This document shows positions 1 to 11,867 of a DNA stretch of 40,348 nt, piece by piece; positions within the stretch are counted from its first letter, which is position 1, and every line of letters begins with the position of its first letter. The translations under genes were made by a program, and so were the position numbers. The notes beneath the pieces were generated by a model that was given only the letters and a program-made list of their open reading frames with translations, searched no databases and was not told the origin of the DNA. This DNA is from Gammaproteobacteria bacterium (GTDB taxonomy: Bacteria > Pseudomonadota > Gammaproteobacteria > Pseudomonadales > Azotimanducaceae): the NCBI GenBank assembly GCA_026709225.1, contig JAPOTJ010000057.1, positions 1 through 40,348 on the forward strand. Direction: 5' to 3'.

Positions 1-89
1 TTGGCAATATGCCCGATATTCCCTGCGGACTGCGCCTTGCCCTCGGCGATTGTGCCCACTCTGAACCACACTTATTTATGGAGCACTAG
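1..89. repeat. Right end of a CTAG-bounded palindromic (MITE-like) element, cut by the window edge
   Basis: Bases 1-81 match the right part of the complete copy at 39277-39544 with one visible difference. The outermost bases differ: this copy ends GGAGCACTAG, like the element at 25896-26206, instead of GGACAGGACACTAG. It therefore looks like a hybrid of the two termini. It encodes nothing convincing. The terminal CTAG (86-89) supplies the stop codon of the minus-strand gene that follows. Confidence 0.85.
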
Positions 90-544
90 GATGGCGGTTC
101 AAGCCCCAAGGATCGCAATAATCGAGTTTCTGTCGACGGGAAATGCTCATCGTCACTCCCCCATTCCATTTGATCTGCTTCATGCCGACGAGATTGCCTG
201 TCGCCTCGCTCAAGCGATTCCATCTGTCGCTCGTGCTTCAACGCGAGTTGGCGGTCTTGACGTTCCTTCCAATCACGTAGGTACAATCGCTCGTTGTAGC
301 GCTGGCGAATCGAGAATGCAAATAAAAGTACAACGAGCACCACCAATACGCTGATGAGCAGAAGCATTTCCAAGGTGACGGTTTCTTGGAATTGACGAAT
401 GAAGCTAAGCGACATCACGATAGGCACGAGGGCCGACGCGAAGCCGCCGATGACTGCGAACATCCAATGAGAACTCTTGGCCCGCTTGGCCTCAGTAATG
501 TCCTCATCGTCTTGATCTTTAGCTTGAAGAGAGAGCATCTGCAT
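86..544 (-). CDS. Hypothetical protein with two membrane segments
   Basis: 152 residues; I do not recognise the family. A polar, acidic N-terminus (about 1-25) is followed by two hydrophobic segments at about 28-49 and 60-79. The tail from about 80 to 135 is strongly charged, rich in Arg, Glu and Gln, and is probably helical or coiled coil. This suggests a small inner-membrane protein with a cytoplasmic tail. The ORF begins with two closely spaced ATGs (544 and 538). Its TAG stop is the complement of the terminal CTAG of the repeat element at 1-89, so the last residues may be native or may have been truncated by the insertion. It is divergent from the MerR-TPR gene. Confidence 0.6.
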   Translation of the reverse strand: MQMLSLQAKDQDDEDITEAKRAKSSHWMFAVIGGFASALVPIVMSLSFIRQFQETVTLEMLLLISVLVVLVVLLFAFSIRQRYNERLYLRDWKERQDRQLALKHERQMESLERGDRQSRRHEADQMEWGSDDEHFPSTETRLLRSLGLEPPS

Positions 545-569
545 ATTCTACGGTAGTTAACAGTCCACA

Positions 570-630
570 GGGACAGGCACTTTTCACAACAGGGACAGGC
601 GCTTTGGGCTAAGAGCGAAGTGCCTGTCCC
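570..630. repeat. REP-like GGGACAGGCRC cluster with hairpin
   Basis: Two direct copies of GGGACAGGC(A/G)C (570-580 and 592-602) are followed by one inverted copy (620-630) and a T run (630-635). The second copy and the inverted copy can form a long stem. The cluster lies between divergent genes. On the plus strand the T run makes it resemble an intrinsic terminator, but the motif recurs at 4407, 5993 and 6016, which favours a dispersed REP-type repeat. Confidence 0.7.
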
Positions 631-713
631 TTTTTGGTCCTTTTGCGTCAACTGACAGTGTTTGACGTGCGCAATAACGCGAACTTCGGGTAGAGTTTTG
701 GTCTTGCTCGGAA

Positions 714-1523
714 ATGCCGATGGGCGATATAGACGACAGTCAAGAAAGTGTGGATTTGGCAACGGCCGCTCGGCTTACGGGGCTTTCGGTTCGTCAGATT
801 CGACACTGGCGAAGCATGGGCGTTGTAGGCGATGGTGAGGCGTGCATCAGTTTCATCGATCTTCGCCTGCTGCGCAGCTTTGCCACGCTGCTAAAGCTCC
901 GGTTGCCAGCAAGGCGACTCAATCGCGCTCTCGGAAGAATGAGCGTGCCATCTAACTCATTGACGACGGACGGCCAATACCTGCTCTATCGTCGCAACAG
1001 CCGCCTTTGGAATGCCGAGACGGGGCAAGGGCACATCGAATTCGAAGAGGCGACCGCACCCTCAAAGTCTGAGTCGCCAGTGATGCTCCGCGAAGATACA
1101 GGGCAGACGCAAAAGGCTCTCTCTGCTGAACAGTGGTACCAGCTCGGCGTGAAGCAGGAATACTCAGACATCAAGTCGTCTCAAAATGCTTATCTCAAGG
1201 CTATTCAATCTGATCCAGAGTACGTTGCGGCTCGCATCAATCTCGGACGTCTTCGGCAATTGCGAGGTCAGATTTCATCCGCGGTGCACCAGTACCGCGC
1301 GGTGATTCGTCTTGAGCCGCGAAACCTTGAAGCTTTTTACAACCTAGCGACCGTGTTTGATGACCTTGGGGAAAGGGAAGTAGCCATCAAGTACTACCAG
1401 ATCGCCTCGCGCGGCGTGCCCGAGTCTCATCTTCATCTCGGGCGACTGCTTGAAGAACAGGGTCAATCTATGCGAGCCACATGGCACTTCAAGGCATGGG
1501 AAAAGCTGGCTGAAGCTGGCTGA
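714..1523 (+). CDS. MerR-type DNA-binding / TPR fusion protein
   Basis: 269 residues. Residues about 13-80 read as a MerR-family winged helix-turn-helix: the stretch AARLTGLSVRQIRHW is a classic recognition-helix pattern. A polar linker (about 85-135) follows. From about 138 to the end there are three to four tetratricopeptide repeats, with phrases such as YLKAIQSDPEYVAARINLG and EAFYNLATVFDDLGE. MerR proteins activate promoters by DNA distortion, usually as dimers; TPRs bind proteins. The fusion suggests a regulator whose effector is a protein rather than a small molecule (inference). I see no metal-binding cysteines. ATG at 714 was chosen; an ATG at 720 is an alternative. It is convergent with feoB, with a gap of 133 bases in which I see no gene. 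Confidence 0.8.
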   Translation: MPMGDIDDSQESVDLATAARLTGLSVRQIRHWRSMGVVGDGEACISFIDLRLLRSFATLLKLRLPARRLNRALGRMSVPSNSLTTDGQYLLYRRNSRLWNAETGQGHIEFEEATAPSKSESPVMLREDTGQTQKALSAEQWYQLGVKQEYSDIKSSQNAYLKAIQSDPEYVAARINLGRLRQLRGQISSAVHQYRAVIRLEPRNLEAFYNLATVFDDLGEREVAIKYYQIASRGVPESHLHLGRLLEEQGQSMRATWHFKAWEKLAEAG

Positions 1524-1656
1524 AATCAAGTTCAGCGCGATGAGCTGGCAATGCCTTAGCTGGCGATTGCCCGACCCCGACGACGCCGGTTCGCGACCGA
1601 AGACGCGCGCATCAAGCTCCCCAGCCTGTATCCGGCAACATCGGTTTGATGGAGCA

Positions 1657-3759
1657 CTACTGCACTTGGCGAACTGCGATCAGATCTCTATTGCCGATGC
1701 CCCTGGTGAGTCCCCAGCGCACGAAGCCAACGTACACCAAGGCGATGAGCGCTGCCATCCCTAATATCCATAGCGAGCTGTTGAGTGGCTGGTCTGTATA
1801 TGTCCCCAATTGATAGCAGATTACCGCAAGCGAATAGGCGAGAGTGAGCGACCAAGCGACCGAAAATACGGCAAAAAAGCTTCCAAGTTCTCGAAATAAG
1901 GCACCGACTGTGGCAACGCAGGGGATGTACAGAAGAATAAACATGAGGTAGCAAAAGGCAGCGAGATCGGACGAAAAAGCGCGTCGAAGCTGTTCTACCG
2001 TGGTTGCCTGACCTACAAGCTCCATGCCTGCGGCAGACGCGTTGACTTGACCAAAGGCCAGCGGGTCCGCGGCGCTCTCCCCAAGTCCTAATAGATTTTC
2101 GGGAATCGTGCTTATGGCATTGCCAATAGTTGGCCAAAACTGAAATTCGCCGACTAGCGGCTCCGCCTCGGAATAGAGGGCGTCAAACGTTCCAACCACA
2201 ACCTCCTTGGCGAACATGCCTGTGAACAAGCCGACTGCGGCGGGCCAGTTGTCCTCTTCCACGCCCATCGGCGCGAGTATCGGCGTGATGCGCTTGCCAA
2301 TCTCGGACAGTACCGAGCTTTCAGTGTTCTCGTTACCGTAGCTGCCATCGGTTCCTAAGGAATTCAAGATGTTGAGCGCAACGACGACAATGACGATTGC
2401 TTTCCCGGCGCGCACTACGAAATCGCGCAACCGATGCCAGGCGACTCTCAGGACGTTGCCAAGTCTTGGTACGTGGTAGCTTGGCATTTCGAGCGTGAAT
2501 CCGCTTGATACGGGCGCGACAAGGTGCGAACGCAGCAGTAATACGGTAATGACTGCAACGAGAATTCCAATCACATAAAGCAAGAAGACTATTTCCGCCG
2601 CGTAGCCACGGAAGAAAGCTGCCGCGAACAGCGCGTAGACCGTCAATCGCGCGCCACATGACATGTAAGGCGCCATCAGCGCGGAGAACACCCGCTCAGC
2701 ATTACCCGGCAGCGCGCGGGTTGCCATCACCGCGGGCACGTTGCAGCCGAACCCGATGATAAGAGGCAGGAACGCATGACCCGGCAGCCCGGCTTTTCGC
2801 AGGAGTCGGTCCATCAAGAAGGCAGTGCGAGCCATATATCCCGAGCTCTCAAGCAGGGACAGGCACAGAAATAGAGTGCCGATGATCGGGATGAAGGTGC
2901 CGACAAGCTGAACTCCGCCGCCGACGCCGTCCGCGATGAACGTGGACAGCCAGTCTGGTGCGCCTGCGTGCAGCAGCAATGTCCGTGGCCCCTCGACGAA
3001 AAGTGCGGAGCCGACACCATCAAAGAAGTCGATAAACGCCCCGCCAACACCAATGGTGACGAGGAACATGAAATACACGACAGCCAGAAACAGCGGCAGA
3101 CCGAGCACAGGGTTGAGTAAAAGTGCGTCCAATCGGTCTGTTAGTCGCCCGGCGTTGCGTCCACCGGACACGGCTTCTGCACAGATTTGTTCCACGTGTC
3201 GATAACGCTCGGAAGGTCCAAGTGTGGTCTTCGAGGCGTTGCGAAGATGCACCTCGGGATTGGCAGCTGCGCGGCCGACGGCCGCCTTGAGTTGAGCAAT
3301 ACCTTCGTAGCGGCTTGCCGATACGCTCACCACTTCGCAGTTGAGATATTGCTCAAGCGCGCCACAATCAATCCTGAGGCCATGCCGGCGAGCCAAATCG
3401 CTCATGTTGAGCGCGACCACCATTGGCAACCCGAAGTCGCGCAACTGAGTGGCGATATAGAGGCCGCGCGTGAGTGAGGTGGCATCGACAACGCAAATGA
3501 CGGTGTCTGACTGACGGGAGGCGAGGAAATCGCTTGCGATTCGTTGATCGGCGGACATCATTGTTTGGCGCTCGGAGAAATCCGAAAGACCGGGCAGGTC
3601 TGTGACTTCACACGTCAAGGTGCCAACGCGAAATCGCCCTACTTTTTTGTCAACAGTGACGCCGGGCCAATTGCCGATGTGCTGTCGTGCGCCTGTCAGC
3701 ACGTTGAACAAGGTTGACTTGCCGACATTGGGGTTGCCTGCAAGAGCGACGCGAATCAT
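1657..3759 (-). CDS. feoB: Ferrous iron transport protein B (GTPase-coupled Fe2+ permease)
   Basis: 700 residues, somewhat shorter than E. coli FeoB. The N-terminal G domain shows G1 GNPNVGKST at residues 8-16, G3 DLPGLSDF and G4 NMSD. It is followed by a multi-spanning membrane domain with two Gate regions; one carries FGCNVPAVMATRALP with the conserved cysteine implicated in Fe2+ passage. The protein imports Fe2+ across the inner membrane. The ATG overlaps the feoA stop (ATGA), so the two are translationally coupled. No feoC is seen downstream. It is convergent with the MerR-TPR gene. Confidence 0.97.
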   Translation of the reverse strand: MIRVALAGNPNVGKSTLFNVLTGARQHIGNWPGVTVDKKVGRFRVGTLTCEVTDLPGLSDFSERQTMMSADQRIASDFLASRQSDTVICVVDATSLTRGLYIATQLRDFGLPMVVALNMSDLARRHGLRIDCGALEQYLNCEVVSVSASRYEGIAQLKAAVGRAAANPEVHLRNASKTTLGPSERYRHVEQICAEAVSGGRNAGRLTDRLDALLLNPVLGLPLFLAVVYFMFLVTIGVGGAFIDFFDGVGSALFVEGPRTLLLHAGAPDWLSTFIADGVGGGVQLVGTFIPIIGTLFLCLSLLESSGYMARTAFLMDRLLRKAGLPGHAFLPLIIGFGCNVPAVMATRALPGNAERVFSALMAPYMSCGARLTVYALFAAAFFRGYAAEIVFLLYVIGILVAVITVLLLRSHLVAPVSSGFTLEMPSYHVPRLGNVLRVAWHRLRDFVVRAGKAIVIVVVALNILNSLGTDGSYGNENTESSVLSEIGKRITPILAPMGVEEDNWPAAVGLFTGMFAKEVVVGTFDALYSEAEPLVGEFQFWPTIGNAISTIPENLLGLGESAADPLAFGQVNASAAGMELVGQATTVEQLRRAFSSDLAAFCYLMFILLYIPCVATVGALFRELGSFFAVFSVAWSLTLAYSLAVICYQLGTYTDQPLNSSLWILGMAALIALVYVGFVRWGLTRGIGNRDLIAVRQVQ

Positions 3760-3977
3760 GGTTGTGCCTCTAGGATGAGCGCCGAAATTTCAGACTTTCG
3801 CAGCGCCACACGTGCGCCGCGAACTCGCAATTGGACCGGGTCGCCGAGTGGCGCTTTTCTGATGAACTCGACAAGTGCGCCCGGCGTGAACCCGAGGCTC
3901 TGGAGTCTTTTTGCGTACGGGCTGTCTTCGTCCACGAAACCGCGAACGCGAGCGAACTTTTGTTTCTCATCAAGCAT
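3756..3977 (-). CDS. feoA: Ferrous iron transport protein A
   Basis: 73 residues forming the SH3-like FeoA domain: a short N-terminal helix, RLQSLGFTPGALVEFI, then a core of GDPVQLRVRGARVALR. FeoA is a small cytosolic partner required for FeoB activity. It is the first gene of a two-gene feoAB operon and overlaps feoB by four bases. Start at 3977 (ATG). I could not pick out a clear Fur box in the upstream region, but strong hairpins lie there. Confidence 0.95.
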   Translation of the reverse strand: MLDEKQKFARVRGFVDEDSPYAKRLQSLGFTPGALVEFIRKAPLGDPVQLRVRGARVALRKSEISALILEAQP

Positions 3978-4033
3978 ATCTATCTGATTGACTGCGACTT
4001 ATCGAGCACAGAAAGAAGTCTTTGTAGGCTCGC

Positions 4034-4134
4034 GAATTCAATGCCTTACGGTACTGAATTCATCAGGCACTTCCTTCTGCCCGCCCCTGCGGGCGGCTCT
4101 GCCGTGCATCTTTGCTCCTGCAAAGATGTCGGCG
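4034..4134. other. Structured gene-free region upstream of feoAB
   Basis: Three adjacent inverted repeats are visible. GAATTCA (4034-4040) pairs with TGAATTC (4055-4061). GCCCGC/GCGGGC has a four-base loop (4080-4095). A nine-base stem, CATCTTTGC/GCAAAGATG, has loop TCCT (4108-4129) and can be extended by GCCG/CGGC to 4102-4134. On the minus strand these would fall in or just before the feoA leader, 57-157 bases upstream of the start. They could be an operator, a leader structure or a repeat; I match no known riboswitch. Confidence 0.5.
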
Positions 4135-4150
4135 ACACATCCATGTGCCG

Positions 4151-4332
4151 CTAGGAGTCTGCGCCGTAGGAAGTCGGTCAAGCGAAAATTCGATTCCGCC
4201 GTCCCTTTGAGCGGTCGATTGAGAATAATATCGAGACATATCTGACGAAATCGAATTGAACGAGGCCGAATGTTCAAAGGGGCGGGCGGAAGCGGATTTG
4301 CAACCATGAATTCCTGCGGCGCAGGCTCCTAG
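4151..4332. repeat. 182-bp CTAG-bounded palindromic (MITE-like) element
   Basis: The ends are imperfect inverted repeats: the left end CTAGGAGTCTGCGCCGTAGG (4151-4170) matches the complement of the right end (4313-4332) at 18 of 20 positions. A second inverted pair lies further in, CCGCCGTCCCTTTGA (about 4196-4210) against the complement of the stretch at about 4275-4289. There is no credible coding sequence. Termini and internal symmetry are those of a non-autonomous element; no transposase with matching ends is in the window. Confidence 0.75.
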
Positions 4333-4404
4333 GGAAACTCTATTATTCAGGATCTCGCTTTGCATTCAAACAAGAACCATTCTCAATTGCAATAGAGACG
4401 GGCG

Positions 4405-4437
4405 AAGGGACAGGCACCGCTGAGGTGCCTGTCCCTT
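4405..4437. repeat. REP-like hairpin downstream of epmA
   Basis: AAGGGACAGGCACC (4405-4418), loop GCTGA, then the perfect 14-base complement (4424-4437). It lies 26 bases past the epmA stop. There is no T run on the minus side, so it is a poor intrinsic terminator. It carries the same GGGACAGGCRC motif as the clusters at 570-630 and 5993-6026. Confidence 0.8.
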
Positions 4438-4463
4438 GATGCGCTGATGCCCGGCCCTCGAAA

Positions 4464-5387
4464 TCATCGAGTCTTGTCGGAAAACGTAAGGACTTGTGAG
4501 ATAGTGCGTTTGCCAAGCTTCAGCATCAGTAGACGGTCGAGGCCGAGAGCCACGCCCGAAGTCGGCGTAAGGCCAGAGCACAACGCTGCCTCGAGGCGAG
4601 TGTCGCACTCGACATGCGCGAGACCGCGAGCACGCCGGATTTCGTTGTTGCAGTTCACTCGCCGCCGAAATTCGTCGGCATCAAGCAGTTCTTGGCAGCC
4701 GTTGGCAAGCTCGATTCCGTCGATGATAAATTCAAAACGGTCAGCGACACCGTCATGCCCAATTGCAGCGAGCGAGGCGAGGGGCAGCGGGAAACCGTGT
4801 ACTACGACGCGGCCGGACAAGTCGGACACGGCATGCTCATACAGGCAGTCGAGCGCATTGAACTGATCAGCGTGCGCGGCCACGCGCCGCGCTGCTTCGA
4901 TCAGCGTGGATTCGTCGCATGTGCAGATATCCAAGCCATGCTTGTCTCGAATGAGACTCTCAAAGGATACTCGTTCTACTCGGCCGGGCTTGAGAAGCGT
5001 ATCAATCAGCTTGGCTGTCAATTCAGTCATGTCGGAGGTGCTCGCGCCAGGCGCATACCACTCGATTATGGTGAATTCCGAGTTATGCAGGTGGCCGGTC
5101 TCTCCTCTTCGAAAAGCGAGGCAGATTTGATACACCGGCCTTGGCGTGTGCGCGAGTAGCCGCTTCATGTGGAACTCAGGAGACGTTTGCAGATAGCGTC
5201 GCGCTTCGCCGTCCGTCAAGGTATACGAATCGAGAAACGGGTCGCTCGCAGTATGGTTTGAGAGACTTGGGGTTTGTATTTCCAAGTATCCGCGGGCATC
5301 GAAAAACTTGCGTGCGTCCCTCAATATCGCGGCGCGCGCCTCAAGTGCATCTGCGCCGCACTCCGGCTGCCACCAGGACCGGCTCAC
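4464..5387 (-). CDS. epmA: EF-P-(R)-beta-lysine ligase
   Basis: 307 residues, a class II lysyl-tRNA-synthetase-like catalytic domain without the anticodon-binding domain (GenX/PoxA/YjeA family). Landmarks are [16 protein letters not shown] (motif 1), [37 protein letters not shown] (motif 2) and [12 protein letters not shown] (motif 3). It activates (R)-beta-lysine and attaches it to Lys34 of EF-P. It is immediately downstream of efp and overlaps it as GTGA, giving a GTG start at 5387. The EpmB aminomutase that makes beta-lysine is not in this window. Confidence 0.96.
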   Translation of the reverse strand: MSRSWWQPECGADALEARAAILRDARKFFDARGYLEIQTPSLSNHTASDPFLDSYTLTDGEARRYLQTSPEFHMKRLLAHTPRPVYQICLAFRRGETGHLHNSEFTIIEWYAPGASTSDMTELTAKLIDTLLKPGRVERVSFESLIRDKHGLDICTCDESTLIEAARRVAAHADQFNALDCLYEHAVSDLSGRVVVHGFPLPLASLAAIGHDGVADRFEFIIDGIELANGCQELLDADEFRRRVNCNNEIRRARGLAHVECDTRLEAALCSGLTPTSGVALGLDRLLMLKLGKRTISQVLTFSDKTR

Positions 5388-5956
5388 CCCTTCGCCCTGC
5401 CGACGTATTCTCCGGTTCGAGTGTCGATTCGAAGCACTTCGCCTGCTTCAATGAAAAGTGGGACGCGAATGCTCGCGCCTGTTGACATGATGGCCGTCTT
5501 GCTGCCGCCGGTGGCCGTGTCCCCGCGCACGCCCGGGTCAGTTTGTACGACCTCAAGTTCGACGAAAATAGGCGGCGTGATCGAGATTGGACGTCCGTCC
5601 CAAAGCACCACTTGGCAGAGGTCTTCCTCGCGAATCCAGTACTTGGCGTCGCCGAGGGTCGCAGCATCTACTTCCACCTGTTCGTAAGAGCCATCGCTGA
5701 GCATGAAATGGTAGGTGTCTCCGTCAAAGTAGAGATACTGCATTGCAACTTCCCTCACATCCGCGGTGGGAAGTGACTCGCCGGACTTGAAGGTGCGCTC
5801 CCAAGTCCGCGAAGTGATCAAGTTCTTCAAGCGGACGCGAGTGAATGCCTGCCCCTTGCCCGGCTTTACAAACTCGGTTTCGACCATCGTGCAGGGGTCG
5901 CCATCGAGTAGCACCCTGAGACCCGGGCGGAATTCATTGGTGGAGATGTTCGGCAT
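5384..5956 (-). CDS. efp: Translation elongation factor P
   Basis: 190 residues from the ATG at 5956. This start was chosen over a TTG at 5962 because it places the modifiable lysine of VKPGKGQAF exactly at residue 34, as in E. coli. Three beta-barrel domains are evident: the KOW-like N-domain, the OB domain ([16 protein letters not shown]) and the C-terminal OB domain ([23 protein letters not shown]). EF-P relieves ribosome stalling at polyproline stretches after beta-lysylation. The adjacent epmA fits that chemistry. Transcribed on the minus strand, with parC upstream and REP-like repeats between. Confidence 0.97.
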   Translation of the reverse strand: MPNISTNEFRPGLRVLLDGDPCTMVETEFVKPGKGQAFTRVRLKNLITSRTWERTFKSGESLPTADVREVAMQYLYFDGDTYHFMLSDGSYEQVEVDAATLGDAKYWIREEDLCQVVLWDGRPISITPPIFVELEVVQTDPGVRGDTATGGSKTAIMSTGASIRVPLFIEAGEVLRIDTRTGEYVGRAKG

Positions 5957-5992
5957 CGACAAAGTGTATCAGGCGAAGATTGAGAATGACGG

Positions 5993-6026
5993 GGGACAGG
6001 CGCCGCGAAACCAAAGGGACAGGCGC
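5993..6026. repeat. Two direct REP-like GGGACAGGCGC copies
   Basis: GGGACAGGCGC occurs at 5993-6003 and again at 6016-6026, each followed by CG, in the short gap between parC and efp. This is the same motif as at 570-630 and 4405-4437, here in direct rather than inverted arrangement. Confidence 0.75.
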
Positions 6027-6046
6027 CGCCGAAGCGTGCTCTTGCT

Positions 6047-8308
6047 TCATTCCACTTCGAGGCGCCGAATCTTTTGATAGTTCTTGCTGACCTTGATGCC
6101 GCGGCGGGCACGCTCCCCTAGATGCTGAAGGAGCGCCTCACCACGAAGTCGGGTGTAGCTTCGCGCGGCATGCACCAGCAGCTTGCCGTCGCGGGGCAGC
6201 ACCACAGGCGCAAGCAGGCGTTCGCCCTCGGCCAAAGCCTTGGCCGGAATCGCGATGAGCTTCACGCCCTTGCCTTTCGCCTGCGCTGGCACCTCTTCGA
6301 GATCGATGAGCAGCAGGTGTCCCGATGTGGTCGCAAGCGCCACCAAGGCGTTGACGCGCTTCTCAGCCGCGAGCACAAACGGCTTGAGCACGTCACCCTT
6401 GTTGGGGTTCAGGCCAGCTTTGCCTGCCGATTGTCGGCTCACGCAGTCGGCGAGCGTTGTCACAAAACCGCTCCCTGCGCTCGAAGCGCAGAGCAGCAAA
6501 TCGGTCGGTGCGCCCATCGCAAGGCCGACAAAGTTGACGCCAGGTCTTGGTGCCAAGCGGCCGGTCAAAGGCTCGCCTTGGCCGCGGGCGGAAGCAAGGC
6601 TGTGTGGCGGCAGGGAATAGAAACGCCCAGCAGAGTCGATGAATACGAGAAGATCGGTGCTCGCGCCGCGCGCGGAGTCAAAGGGCCTGTCGCCTGTGCG
6701 GTAGGCGAGGCTAGTCGGGTCGAGTTCGTGCCCTTTGCCAGCGCGCACCCAGCCTTGCTCGGAGAGGATGACCGTAACGGGTTCTCGAACCAGCAAATCG
6801 TCAGCGCTGAAGCTTTTTGCTTCTTCCGCCTCAACAAACGGCGAACGCCGCGCATCTCCATACTTCTCGGCATCGGCGGCGATTTCCTTTTTGAGCAGCG
6901 TTTTGAACCGCCGAGGCGAATCGAGCACGGCCTGAATACCCGTCCATTCATCCATCAGCGCGTTCTTTTCTTGCTTGATTCTCTCTTCTTCAAGGCGAGC
7001 GAGCTGGCGAAGCCGCAGCTCAAGGACGGCATCCACCTGTTCCGTGGTGAGTTTGAATGCTTCGATCAATGCCCTCTTCGGATTGTCCGACGCTCGGATA
7101 ATCGCGATCACTTGATCGAGATTGAGGAACACCAGCATGAAACCATCGAGAATGTGCATGCGTGACTGGATCACGTCGCTTCGATACTGAAGTCGCCGAC
7201 GAACTGTGCTGCGACGATATTCAACCCACTCGCCGAGTAGCTCAGCGAGCCCAAAGACTTGCGGCCTGCCATCAAGTCCGAGCACGTTGAAGTTCAGCGT
7301 GTGACTCGCCTCGAGGTCGGTTTCAGCAAAAAGATGGCTCATAAGCCGTGCGGCATCGAAACGCTTGTTCTTGGGAACAATCACCAGCCGCGTCGGATGC
7401 TCATGATCCGATTCGTCGCGAATGTCGGCAATCATCGGCAGGTTCTTTTTCTCCATCTCCGCGCCGATGCGCTCCAGAATCTTGGAGGGCGATGCCTGCC
7501 AAGGCAAGGCTTCAATAATGATCTCGCCGGTTTTCCTATCTTGTTGCCATATTGCCCGCGACACAACCGTGCCACGGCCTTTCTCGTAGGCAGCGATAAT
7601 CTGTTCGCGCGGCGTAATAATGCAGGCATCCGTCGGAAAGTCCGGACCGAGGCACATCTGCCCCGTCATAAGCTCGCGCGTGCTTGCAGTCGGATGATCG
7701 ATCAGATGCACAACCGCATTCGCGAGTTCGCGAAGGTTGTGCGGCGGGATGCTTGTGGCCATGCCAACCGCGATGCCAGTGCCGCCGTTCGCGAGCACCA
7801 GCGGCAGGCGGGATGGCAGCGTTACTGGCTCCTCAAGCGTGCCGTCAAAATTTGGTGCGAAATCAACGGTGCCCTGCCCAAGCTCGGAAAGCAAGAGCTC
7901 CGAGAATTTGGACAGGCGCGCCTCGGTGTAGCGCATGGCAGCAAAGGATTTGGGATCATCGGGAGCGCCCCAGTTGCCCTGTCCTTCAATGAGCGGATAG
8001 CGAAACGAAAAAGGCTGTGCCATCAGCACCATTGCTTCGTAGCATGCGCTGTCACCATGCGGGTGGAACTTGCCGAGGACATCACCGACTGTCCGCGCCG
8101 ACTTGGCGGGCTTGGCATTGGCGCCGAGACCGAGCTGACCCATGCCGTACACGAGTCTTCGCTGCACCGGCTTGAGGCCATCGCCCACCTTGGGCAGCGC
8201 CCGGTCGTTGATGACATACATTGAGTAGTCGAGATAGGCACGTTCGGTGAAGGTGGCGAGCGGCAGGCGCTCAAACCCGGCTTCACCGTCCGAAAGCAAG
8301 TCCGCCAT
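6047..8308 (-). CDS. parC: DNA topoisomerase IV subunit A
   Basis: 753 residues from the ATG at 8308, close to the 752 of E. coli. A start at 8362 would overlap parE by 44 bases and add an atypical leader, so 8308 was preferred; it lies 10 bases after the parE stop. The catalytic tyrosine is Tyr127 ([11 protein letters not shown]). The quinolone-resistance region reads [12 protein letters not shown] with Ser87 and Glu91, the equivalents of E. coli Ser80 and Glu84, so it is wild type at both. A GyrA-like C-terminal domain follows. With ParE it decatenates daughter chromosomes. Confidence 0.96.
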   Translation of the reverse strand: MADLLSDGEAGFERLPLATFTERAYLDYSMYVINDRALPKVGDGLKPVQRRLVYGMGQLGLGANAKPAKSARTVGDVLGKFHPHGDSACYEAMVLMAQPFSFRYPLIEGQGNWGAPDDPKSFAAMRYTEARLSKFSELLLSELGQGTVDFAPNFDGTLEEPVTLPSRLPLVLANGGTGIAVGMATSIPPHNLRELANAVVHLIDHPTASTRELMTGQMCLGPDFPTDACIITPREQIIAAYEKGRGTVVSRAIWQQDRKTGEIIIEALPWQASPSKILERIGAEMEKKNLPMIADIRDESDHEHPTRLVIVPKNKRFDAARLMSHLFAETDLEASHTLNFNVLGLDGRPQVFGLAELLGEWVEYRRSTVRRRLQYRSDVIQSRMHILDGFMLVFLNLDQVIAIIRASDNPKRALIEAFKLTTEQVDAVLELRLRQLARLEEERIKQEKNALMDEWTGIQAVLDSPRRFKTLLKKEIAADAEKYGDARRSPFVEAEEAKSFSADDLLVREPVTVILSEQGWVRAGKGHELDPTSLAYRTGDRPFDSARGASTDLLVFIDSAGRFYSLPPHSLASARGQGEPLTGRLAPRPGVNFVGLAMGAPTDLLLCASSAGSGFVTTLADCVSRQSAGKAGLNPNKGDVLKPFVLAAEKRVNALVALATTSGHLLLIDLEEVPAQAKGKGVKLIAIPAKALAEGERLLAPVVLPRDGKLLVHAARSYTRLRGEALLQHLGERARRGIKVSKNYQKIRRLEVE

Positions 8309-8318
8309 CAGCTGCGCA

Positions 8319-11000
<2,682 letters not shown>

Positions 11001-11001
<1 letters not shown>

Positions 11002-11867
11002 TATATGTTGGATTCGTATGTGTGGTGTGTCATTGCAGGCTCATAAATCATATCGCGTTCGCTGATCGCATGGGGGGGTGATATGGCATGGGCGAGAAGG
11101 CGGGTGGTTGGGGTGCCTGTCCCTTGCACTTGTTTGCGAGTGGTGGCAAGCGAGCCAAGCGATGCTGGACGAGTTGCTGGATTTTCTCGAACGGATTGAC
11201 GCTCAGAATCTGTAGGATTGTGTGGAGGCTGGCCGGGATTCCGAGGCGCTTGCTGATGATCGCGCGCGATCAGGACATGGATCGAGACGGCGATCCATAC
11301 CCGGATATTCACCGCGTTCTCCGACCTGCCAAAGAACGACTTGATCCTCAGATGCTGCTTGATCCACTTGAAGAAGCGCGCCATCCGCCACCGCGCCCGG
11401 TAGAGTTCGGCGATGGTCGGCGCGGGAAGGACGTAGTCGTTGGTGAGAAAGCCCAAGGTCTTGTTCCGTTCCCCGTCGACACGTCTTACGCGGCGCAGCT
11501 TGCCGGGATAGTCCTTCAATGACGTGGCGCCGTCCGGCCTGACAACCTGGTGGCAGATGACGCCGACGCCGTGCAGGTGCAGCGCACGGAGGCGGGAGAA
11601 GTCGAGGTAGGCAGGGTCCATGATGTGGAACGCGCCCGACTCTGGGACGAGCATGTCGAGGATGTTGACATCGTGGATCAGGTGCTGGGCGAACGCCGCG
11701 TGGATGCGCCAGTCCCCGGCATTGTTGGCGTTGGATTCGGAAATTTTGTGGTGTATGAGTGCGCGGCTATCGAATGGAAAATATGCGCCCAAGGGCTTGA
11801 GGCCCCGCGACACTTTTGCATCGAGGTCAACGAATGTCTCGATGCCCCCGATGCGTGAAGCAGTCAA
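11001..11867 (-). pseudogene. Decayed IS4-family transposase
   Basis: An open frame of 288 codons holds disconnected pieces of an IS4-type DDE transposase: NANNAGDWRIHAAFAQHLI (N-terminal part), then directly HDVNILDMLVPESGAFHIMD (middle), then KDYPGKLRRVRRVDGE and YRARWRMARFFKWIKQHLRI (the YREK-type C-terminal region). The stretch between the first and second pieces, which should carry the first catalytic aspartate, is missing. The next section is also shortened. Near 11200 the expected continuation (ILQILSVNPFEKIQQLV) is readable only in another frame. It cannot be active. Its downstream edge touches the cpdA start and its upstream edge overlaps the EthD-like gene by four bases. Confidence 0.85.

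Noticed and set aside
1..354. Plus-strand ORF of 117 codons at the window start
   Set aside because: It begins inside the repeat element and runs antisense to the two-segment membrane protein, with no family character.
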